Source: an uncultured Bacteroidota bacterium (GTDB lineage Bacteria > Bacteroidota > Bacteroidia > Chitinophagales > Saprospiraceae). From it: a stretch of 9,604 nt of DNA. The DNA lies in assembly GCA_937926185.1 (NCBI GenBank), contig CALEYM010000290.1:1-9604 (forward strand), in the 5' to 3' direction. The stretch's first letter is position 1; every line of letters starts with the position of its first letter. This document shows positions 1 through 5,345 of this stretch, one piece after another. Both the position numbers and the translations under genes were made by a program. The notes beneath the pieces were generated by a model, which searched no databases, had not been told where the DNA came from, and was given only the letters and a program-made list of their open reading frames with translations.

Positions 1-1225
1 TGCGGGTAACGATGTACGGACTAGTTGCGCAGCCGCTGCCGCCGTTGTTTGATTCGTTGTGCAGGACTACCGAGGGCGCGGTGCCGCAATTGTCCGCTTC
101 GTCCGTCACCACCGTTGGATCGGGGGCGGGAATGGCGCTCGTACATTTGAGGCTTGTGATGTCGGACGGGTTGGAGGCTGTCGGCGCAACATCGTCGATC
201 ACCGTGATCGTATGCGTCACATCAACGGTGTTGCCGCAAGCATCGCTCACGCGGTACGTGCGCGTCACCACGTAGGGATCGCCCACGCAGCCCGTGCCGC
301 CGTTGTTTGTATCGTTCAGGTGGGCAACCGTTGCCGCGCCGGCGCAGTTATCCGCTTCGTCGGTGACCACCGCCGGGTCGGGAGCCGGTACGCCGGAGAT
401 ACATTTGATACCCGTGATGTCGGACGGATTGCTCGCCGTTGGCGCAACATCGTCAACTACCGTGATCGTGTGCGTCACGTCGACGGTGTTGCCGCAAGCG
501 TCGCTCACGCGGTATGTGCGCGTCACGATGTATGGACTGGTCGCGCAGCCGCTGCCGCCGTTGTTCGCATCATCCAGGTGGGCAACCGTTGCCGTGCCGC
601 AATTATCCGCCTCATCGGTAACCACCGCCGGGTCAGCGGCGGGAATGGCCGCGATACATTTAATGCCCGTGATGTCGGATGGATTGCTCGCCGTCGGCGC
701 AACATCGTCGATCACCGTGATCGCGTGCGTGACGTCGACGGTGTTGCCGCACCCGTCGCTGACGCGGTAGGTGCGGGTGAGTATGTACGGACTGGCCGCG
801 CAGCCGCTGCCGCCGTTGTTTGATTCGTTGTGCAGGACTACCGAGGGCGCCGTGCCGCAATTGTCCGCTTCGTCCGTCACCACCGTTGGATCGGGGGCCG
901 GAATGGCACTGGCACACTTGATGCCCGTGATGTCGGACGGGTTGGAGGCTGTCGGCGCAACGTCGTCGATCACCGTGATCGTATGCGTCACATCAACGGT
1001 GTTGCCGCAGGCGTCACTCACGCGGTACGTCCGCGTTACAATGTACGGACTGGTCGCGCAGCCGCTGCCGCCGTTGTTTGATTCGTTGTGCAGGACTACC
1101 GAGGGCGCGGTGCCGCAATTATCCGCTTCGTCTGTCACCACTGTTGGATCGGGGGCCGGAATGGCGCTGGTACACTTGATGCCCGTGATGTCGCCGGGAT
1201 TGCTCGCCGTCGGCGCAACATCGTC
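1..1225 (-). repeat. Tandem array of near-identical HYR-like units, period 255-258 bases
   Basis: Four full units (968-1225, 710-967, 455-709, 197-454) and part of a fifth (2-196) lie within the adhesin frame. The spacing of the conserved gatgtcg motif on the plus strand is 258, 255, 258 and 258 bases (positions 158, 416, 671, 929, 1187). Each unit starts DDVAPTASNPSDITGIKC, passes through VVTDEADNCG and GCATSPYIVTRTYRV, and ends SDACGNTVDVTHTITVI, with four conserved cysteines. The units fall into two kinds by their middle segment: SVVLHNES (kind A) and TVAHLDD or TVAHLND (kind B). Copies of the same kind are close to identical in DNA, which points to recent duplication or gene conversion. 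The array continues past the left edge. Confidence 0.93.
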
Positions 1226-4200
1226 GATTACTGTGATGATTTGAGTACAAGTTGAAAAATTGCCACAAACGTCTGTCGCTGTCCAAACCCGGATCAGACT
1301 ATATGTTCCTGTGCAACTTCCTGGCACAGGCGTTCCGTCAGAATAGGTGATCGTGGGATTAGGGTCATAAGCGTCGGTTGCAGTGGCAGAACCCGTCAAG
1401 GAGGGATCCGGAATTGCCGGACAATCAATTGTGGCGGCTGAAGGACATGTAATTGCCGGGGCCACAATATCGAGTGCTGTAATGGTCGCCGATATCGTTG
1501 CCGTACAGTCATTCGCGTCCGTTACCGTGACGGTATATGTTCCAATGCCCAGGCCGGTGGGGTCTTCTACGGTCGAACCTCCCGTCCAAAGGTAGGTGAA
1601 CGGCGCTGTGCCGCCGGTGACCGTCAGGTTGATCGAGCCGGTTGATTCATTGACACAAAGCGTATTTGTAACAGTCGTTGACAGCGCCATATTACAACAA
1701 GTACCCATTGAACCGGCAAGTATACTGATAGAATAATCGCATATATTGCCATCACAACCGTCGAGCACAAGGTAATAAACCTGTCCAACCACAAAATTTG
1801 AAGCCGTCAGGGTAAAAGGGTCTTCCGTACATTCGCACTGGAGGTCCATTGAAGTCCAAATAGGACCACAATTCGCATAGATGCCGCCCTGCATTCCACT
1901 CAGACTTGTATTTTCGCAATTGCAGGGGGTGATTTGAAAGGAGATAGTGGCAGAACCGGCATAAAAAGCAAACCATTCATCATTATTCAGCGCCCAACCG
2001 CCGGAACAACCGGGAAAAGTTTGCGGCACATCGTTATCGTTGATAGTGGTGCAATAACCATCCAGGCTTTCACATAATAACGGCGCCAACACGCAGGTAT
2101 TTCCGGGCGTTGGAAATCCCGGGGGCGGGCATTCACCCTGGGATGGCCCATCTGCCGTGATAGATCCGGTTGCTGTACAATTGTTGTTGTCTGTTACCGT
2201 AACGGTGTAAATGCCGGCAGGCATATTGGTAATATCTTGTGTCGTTTGGCCAGAAGACCATAAATATGTATACCCGGGAGTGCCTCCGGATACTGTCAAA
2301 TCTATCACGCTTCCAGTTCCACCGCAGCCCGTGGTGTTTTCATTTATAGTCAGACTTATCACCGTAGGTTGTGTTACCGTGGCCGAGTTGACAGCTGTAC
2401 AGCCGGAGGCGCTGGTAACGGTAACGGTATAAGTACCGGCAGTCAAACCACTCAGGTCTTCCGGGTCATTGTCAGGGTCTTCCGGGCCGTCAATCGACCA
2501 ATCGAAAGTGTATGGTCCCCCGCCGCCCCCGGAAACTGACACATTTATTGCCCCGTTCGAGCCGCCATTACAGGATACATTCGTGATGGTTCTGCTTATG
2601 TTTGGACCATTTGTGTTAATAATCGTTTCTGAAGCCGTGGCGGTACAACCGTTGGCATCTGTTACTGTGATCGTGTATATTCCGGCCGGTACATTTACCA
2701 AATCGGCAGTTGTAGCGCCGGTGGACCATAAATAAGTATATCCCGGCGTACCGCCATCCAAATCGTCGAGTTCGATTTCTCCGTTAGCATTTCCACAGGT
2801 AGCGTTATCTTCCACATCCAAATCTATGTCGATAGCGGAGGGCTGCGCCACCGTTGCAGAGCTCGTTCCCGTGCAGCCGTTCGCATCCGTCACCGTCACC
2901 GTGTAAGTGCCGGCGGTCAGTCCGCTCAGATCCTGCGGATCAGTATCCGGATTTTGCGGACCGTTGTTCGACCAGTCATAGGTGTATGGCCCCGTGCCGT
3001 TATTAACGGTCAAATCTATTGCTCCCGTGGCCTGGCCGTTACAAAGCACATTGGTAATGGTCCTGCTCAGACTTAAACTATTGGAATTAGTTACGGATGT
3101 GGAGTTTGTCGCTGTGCATCCATTGGCATCCGTAACCGTAACCGTGTATGTTCCGGATGAGATACCGCTCAGGTCTTCCGGGTCAGTGTCCGGGTTCTGC
3201 GCGCCGTTGTTCGACCAGTCGTAGGTGTATGGTCCCGTGCCGCCCGATACCGTTATATTGATCGAGCCGTTGGCGTTTCCGCAGGTAGTGTTGGTTACCG
3301 TTTTGGAAAAAGAGATGGCGGGCGGTTGCGTTACAGTTGCGGAAATTGACGCCGTACAGCCACCCGAGGCGGTTACTGTTACGGTGTAGGTTCCCGCCGG
3401 TATATTTACCCGGTCTTCCGGTTCGGGAGAACCCGTGAGATTTGCCCAGTTATAAGAAAATGGCGAAGTGCCGCTTGTTACCGTCAAATCAATGGCGCCC
3501 GTCGAGGCGCCGTTGCACAGCACGTTCGTCACGGCCACGCTCAGGGTCACCGGCGTTCCGTTGTTGGTTACTGTCGCAGAAATAGTTGCCGTACATCCGT
3601 TCCCGTCGGTGACCGTCACGGTGTAGACGCCGGCCAGGATATTGTTCAGGTCTTGCGGGTCGTTATCCGGGTTTTCCGGGCCGTCGTTCGACCAGTCGTA
3701 GGTGTATGAGCCTGTACCGCCGCTTGGGGTTAAGTTAATCGAACCGTTGGCATTGCCGCAGCTCGAATTGGTGGTGGAGATATTCAGTCCAAGCGCCGTT
3801 GGCTGCGTCAGCGTAGTGGAATTAGTCGCGGTACAGCCGTTTGCATCGGTAACAGTCACCACGTACACGCCGGCGGGAACATTGACCATATCCTGTGGGT
3901 CGTTGTCGGGGTTTTCGGGGCCGTCGTTCGACCAGTCGTAGGTATATGGGCTTGTGCCGCCGCTGACCGTAATATCGATCTGACCCGTAGACGCGCCGTT
4001 GCAGAGGATATTGGTGGTAGTTTTAGTTATGGTAATAACCGCCGGTTGTGTCACGGTTGCTGAAATGGTAGCCGTACAGCCATCCGCGGCGGTTACGGTA
4101 ACGGTGTACGTGCCCGCCCCCAATCCGGACAAATCCTGTGGGTCGGTATCGGGATTTTGCGCGCCGTTGTTCGACCAGTCGTAGGAAAACGGACTTGTGC

Positions 4201-4993
4201 CAGCAGTTACGGTCAGATCGATGGCGCCGTTTGTGCCGCCGGGGCAGGATACGTTAGTTACGGCTACACTCAAGTTTACGGTAGTACAAGTCCAGCAAAT
4301 GATGACTTCTCCCCGTGCACCGGCGGCGGAGCTGCCCGAATCATCGCCACGCCCGCCGCCGCCGCCGCCAGGCGCCGAACCGGCCTGGGCTGCCGGAGTA
4401 CCATCCTCGTCGCCGCCATTCCCACCATTGCCTGTGCCTGTGCCGCCAGATCCACCCGCTGATCCCCCGCCATTGGCGCCATTATTTCCATTAGCATTGG
4501 TAAAAGCCGAGCCGCCGCCGCCGCCGCCGCCGCCATTATTGGTACCATTTCCGCCATTCCCACCGGAATATTTTATAGCGCCCGTACTCCCGGGCCCTGA
4601 ACCGCCCGTGCCACCGGTTGCATTATTAGTAGAACCGCCACCCAGGGCGATCACCAATGCGCCAAAACTGGAACTGCCACCGGCCACCCCTACGCCACCT
4701 CCCGAACCGACTGTAACAGTATACATCTGGCCTGGCGTTACGGCAATGACACTGCTTGCATAGGCGCCGCCGCCGCCGCCGCCGCGCTCGCCACTGCCAT
4801 TCCCACCTCCACCGCCACCACCCCAGGCGCTGACCGTCACGCTCGTTACCCCCGCCGGAACTGTAAATGAATAAGTTCCCGGCGTATTATACGTTTGGCA
4901 AGCCTGACCAAATCCCAGCGCATGCAGCAAAAAAACAAAAGCAAAAAGCGCCGGATATTTAAAGCGGTCGATGTGTAAATCATACAGGTTCAT
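1..4993 (-). CDS. Giant secreted SprB/HYR-repeat adhesin-like protein, 5' part (3' end outside window)
   Basis: The frame starts at the ATG at 4993 and stays open for 1664 codons to base 2, so the protein continues beyond the window. An in-frame TGA lies upstream at roughly 5050, with no other ATG between. Residues 1-30 form a signal peptide: a polar start (H, D, R, K at 7-12), a hydrophobic stretch at 14-29, and cleavage probably near GFGQA. Residues about 36-235 are glycine-rich. Residues 238-950 hold nine SprB-type Ig-like repeats (PYTYDWSN...AGTYTVTVTDANGCTAT). A 155-residue module with 14 cysteines follows, then a tenth SprB repeat, then HYR-like units. SprB repeats are known from the gliding adhesin of Flavobacterium; this gene shares the repeats, and orthology is not implied. 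I infer export by Sec and T9SS, with a C-terminal sorting or gliding-motility-type domain expected outside the window. Likely role: cell-surface adhesion, gliding or matrix. No Shine-Dalgarno is seen, as is usual in Bacteroidota. Confidence 0.93.
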   Translation of the reverse strand, partial: MNLYDLHIDRFKYPALFAFVFLLHALGFGQACQTYNTPGTYSFTVPAGVTSVTVSAWGGGGGGGNGSGERGGGGGGAYASSVIAVTPGQMYTVTVGSGGGVGVAGGSSSFGALVIALGGGSTNNATGGTGGSGPGSTGAIKYSGGNGGNGTNNGGGGGGGGSAFTNANGNNGANGGGSAGGSGGTGTGNGGNGGDEDGTPAAQAGSAPGGGGGGRGDDSGSSAAGARGEVIICWTCTTVNLSVAVTNVSCPGGTNGAIDLTVTAGTSPFSYDWSNNGAQNPDTDPQDLSGLGAGTYTVTVTAADGCTATISATVTQPAVITITKTTTNILCNGASTGQIDITVSGGTSPYTYDWSNDGPENPDNDPQDMVNVPAGVYVVTVTDANGCTATNSTTLTQPTALGLNISTTNSSCGNANGSINLTPSGGTGSYTYDWSNDGPENPDNDPQDLNNILAGVYTVTVTDGNGCTATISATVTNNGTPVTLSVAVTNVLCNGASTGAIDLTVTSGTSPFSYNWANLTGSPEPEDRVNIPAGTYTVTVTASGGCTASISATVTQPPAISFSKTVTNTTCGNANGSINITVSGGTGPYTYDWSNNGAQNPDTDPEDLSGISSGTYTVTVTDANGCTATNSTSVTNSNSLSLSRTITNVLCNGQATGAIDLTVNNGTGPYTYDWSNNGPQNPDTDPQDLSGLTAGTYTVTVTDANGCTGTSSATVAQPSAIDIDLDVEDNATCGNANGEIELDDLDGGTPGYTYLWSTGATTADLVNVPAGIYTITVTDANGCTATASETIINTNGPNISRTITNVSCNGGSNGAINVSVSGGGGGPYTFDWSIDGPEDPDNDPEDLSGLTAGTYTVTVTSASGCTAVNSATVTQPTVISLTINENTTGCGGTGSVIDLTVSGGTPGYTYLWSSGQTTQDITNMPAGIYTVTVTDNNNCTATGSITADGPSQGECPPPGFPTPGNTCVLAPLLCESLDGYCTTINDNDVPQTFPGCSGGWALNNDEWFAFYAGSATISFQITPCNCENTSLSGMQGGIYANCGPIWTSMDLQCECTEDPFTLTASNFVVGQVYYLVLDGCDGNICDYSISILAGSMGTCCNMALSTTVTNTLCVNESTGSINLTVTGGTAPFTYLWTGGSTVEDPTGLGIGTYTVTVTDANDCTATISATITALDIVAPAITCPSAATIDCPAIPDPSLTGSATATDAYDPNPTITYSDGTPVPGSCTGTYSLIRVWTATDVCGNFSTCTQIITVIDDVAPTASNPGDITGIKCTSAIPAPDPTVVTDEADNCGTAPSVVLHNESNNGGSGCATSPYIVTRTYRVSDACGNTVDVTHTITVIDDVAPTASNPSDITGIKCASAIPAPDPTVVTDEADNCGTAPSVVLHNESNNGGSGCAASPYILTRTYRVSDGCGNTVDVTHAITVIDDVAPTASNPSDITGIKCIAAIPAADPAVVTDEADNCGTATVAHLDDANNGGSGCATSPYIVTRTYRVSDACGNTVDVTHTITVVDDVAPTASNPSDITGIKCISGVPAPDPAVVTDEADNCAGAATVAHLNDTNNGGTGCVGDPYVVTRTYRVSDACGNTVDVTHTITVIDDVAPTASNPSDITSLKCTSAIPAPDPTVVTDEADNCGTAPSVVLHNESNNGGSGCATSPYIVTR
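1226..1471 (-). repeat. Divergent first HYR-like Ig unit
   Basis: An 82-residue unit that begins DIVAPAITCPSAATIDCPAI and ends RVWTATDVCGNFSTCTQI. It has the HYR/Ig-like layout of the following array (D-x-V-A-P start, ATDxCGN near the end) but is clearly diverged from it in both protein and DNA sequence. Its last strand, ITVI, leads directly into the homogeneous array. Confidence 0.75.
1472..1678 (-). repeat. Tenth, isolated SprB-type repeat
   Basis: A 69-residue unit (TTVTNTLCVNESTGSINLTV, GGTAPFTYLWTGGST, then IGTYTVTVTDANDCTAT). It has the SprB pattern but with the short loop after W and without the Asp-rich insertion. It separates the cysteine-rich module from the HYR-like region. Confidence 0.82.
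1679..2143 (-). other. Cysteine-rich 155-residue module between SprB repeats 9 and 10
   Basis: This segment of the adhesin interrupts the repeats. It starts after TATGSITADGP and ends at GTCCNMALS. It contains 14 cysteines and a core reading GCSGGWALNNDEWFAFYAGS, then IxFQITPCNC, GMQGGIYANC and VVGQVYYLVLDGCDGN. The alternation of short hydrophobic strands with GxxYYLVLDG near the end suggests a CUB- or PPC-like beta-sandwich. I recall similar modules in large Bacteroidota surface proteins, but I cannot assign a family by eye. It is probably a binding domain stabilised by disulphides. Confidence 0.6.
2144..4282 (-). repeat. Array of nine SprB-type repeats in the adhesin
   Basis: Nine consecutive Ig-like units of 74-82 residues, in protein order at 4043-4282, 3800-4042, 3560-3799, 3323-3559, 3083-3322, 2840-3082, 2612-2839, 2366-2611 and 2144-2365. 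Each begins near a strand such as ISxTxTNxxC, continues through G-I-L-T-V and G-T-x-P-Y-T-Y-D/L-W-S, and ends with AGTYTVTVTDANGCTAT and a linker, often TQP. Each unit has a pair of cysteines about 50 residues apart. These are the marks of the SprB repeat family (Bacteroidota surface proteins). The units are diverged in DNA sequence, unlike the HYR array, so this part of the array is older or under less homogenisation. Confidence 0.88.
4355..4369 (+). repeat. (GCC)5 trinucleotide tract
   Basis: Five perfect GCC units, read as GGC glycine codons between SAPG and RGDDSG near the end of the glycine-rich domain. Like the two other tracts it lies in frame. Confidence 0.88.
4511..4534 (+). repeat. 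(GCC)8 trinucleotide tract
   Basis: Eight perfect GCC units on the plus strand, read as eight consecutive GGC glycine codons in the middle of the glycine-rich domain (NN then G8 then SAF). It is the longest homocodon run in the window and the most likely to slip during replication. Confidence 0.92.
4766..4783 (+). repeat. (GCC)6 trinucleotide tract
   Basis: Six perfect GCC units on the plus strand. They read as six GGC glycine codons in the adhesin, just after the ERG residues at the start of the glycine-rich domain. Length changes here would add or remove glycines without shifting the frame. Confidence 0.9.
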
Positions 4994-5035
4994 AGGCGAA
5001 AAGATTTGGTCGGGTATAGAATATATTTCCCTTGC

Positions 5036-5047
5036 CGGAATATTCCG
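5036..5047. promoter_or_regulatory. Perfect 12-base palindrome, possible operator
   Basis: CGGAATATTCCG is a perfect inverted repeat without spacer, 43 bases upstream of the adhesin ATG. It overlaps the start site predicted from the proximal promoter candidate, a position from which a bound repressor could block transcription. No regulator is encoded nearby, and the palindrome may be coincidental. Confidence 0.25.
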
Positions 5048-5048
5048 T

Positions 5049-5082
5049 CAAAGGTTTAATACAGATTACTTGAAGCGACAAA
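5049..5082 (-). promoter_or_regulatory. Candidate Bacteroidota-type promoter, proximal, for the adhesin
   Basis: Read on the minus strand, TTTG (5082-5079) is followed after 22 bases by AACCTTTG (5056-5049). This matches the Bacteroidota -33 TTTG / -7 TAnnTTTG pattern with one mismatch in the -7 box. It would start transcription near 5042, giving a leader of about 50 bases before the ATG at 4993. Such matches occur by chance, so confidence is low. Confidence 0.3.
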
Positions 5083-5229
5083 ATTGGAACTGTGCCGGGA
5101 TTGGGAAGAGGACATAAAAACAGCAAATCCCTGCAAATACAGGATCACTGCCAGGCGGATGTCGCAATTCCGGCAGAACGGATGCTTATTTTGCTTCGGG
5201 ATTAAAGTATTGTTCAGTGTTTGAGAGAA

Positions 5230-5237
5230 CAAATGTA
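5230..5237 (-). promoter_or_regulatory. Candidate -7 box (TACATTTG), distal, for the adhesin
   Basis: On the minus strand this is a perfect TAnnTTTG match, about 240 bases before the adhesin start. No good TTTG lies at the expected upstream distance; the nearest is TTTCTG at 5265-5260. Use of this box would give a long leader of about 230 bases. Confidence 0.25.
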
Positions 5238-5345
5238 AACTGTGTACGCTGATTTAATGCAGAAAGTTTAGTCCGGTGGCAGGCAGAAGTCATTTTTTAT
5301 AAAACGTATCCTGTTAACCGCGAAAGTTCGTCTTTCAAACCGGCG

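Larger units (their letters stand above)
4289..4888 (-). other. Glycine-rich domain at the N-terminus of the adhesin
   Basis: This segment encodes residues about 36-235 of the adhesin. It opens with YSFTVPAGVTSVTVSAWGGG and closes with ARGEVIICW, the usual beginning and end of bacterial glycine-rich domains that resemble the ALK/LTK glycine-rich region. Between them are many short glycine runs, including pure runs of five, six and eight, separated by N, S, T and A. In characterised relatives such regions fold as packed polyglycine helices on a beta scaffold. If the protein is anchored at its C-terminus, this domain would be the exposed tip and a candidate binding head. That placement is an inference. 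Confidence 0.75.
4994..5345. other. Intergenic stretch between the beta-helix gene and the adhesin gene
   Basis: This 352-base gap has no supportable gene on either strand; the longest minus-strand frames are about 20 codons. It lies downstream of the beta-helix stop codon and upstream of the adhesin start. It holds two weak promoter candidates and a 12-base palindrome, listed separately. A weak hairpin, GAAAG-ttcgt-CTTTC at 5322-5336, lies just beyond the beta-helix stop. It has no clear U-tract after it, so I do not call a terminator. Confidence 0.7.

Noticed and set aside
59..823. A 254-codon plus-strand open frame across the HYR array, with others at 294-770 and 771-1244
   Set aside because: They are antisense to the adhesin frame and exist because the GC-rich repeat lacks stop triplets on both strands. 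Their translations (R-, V- and A-rich with repeats) mirror the same 258-base period and have no recognisable protein features.
1..1225. Direct repeats considered as a CRISPR array
   Set aside because: The period is 255-258 bases, the units are almost wholly repetitive with no unique spacers, and they encode continuous protein.
4197..4763. A proline-rich 188-codon plus-strand frame
   Set aside because: It is the complement of glycine codons (GGC/GCC) in the glycine-rich domain of the adhesin.
4904..4912. Lipoprotein signal at Cys32 of the adhesin (residues GQAC)
   Set aside because: The -3 position is glycine instead of L, V or I, so the lipobox is poor. A normal Sec signal peptide explains the N-terminus better.
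5322..5336. Hairpin GAAAG-ttcgt-CTTTC after the beta-helix stop as a terminator
   Set aside because: The stem has only five pairs, is AT-rich, and lacks a following U-tract on the minus strand.
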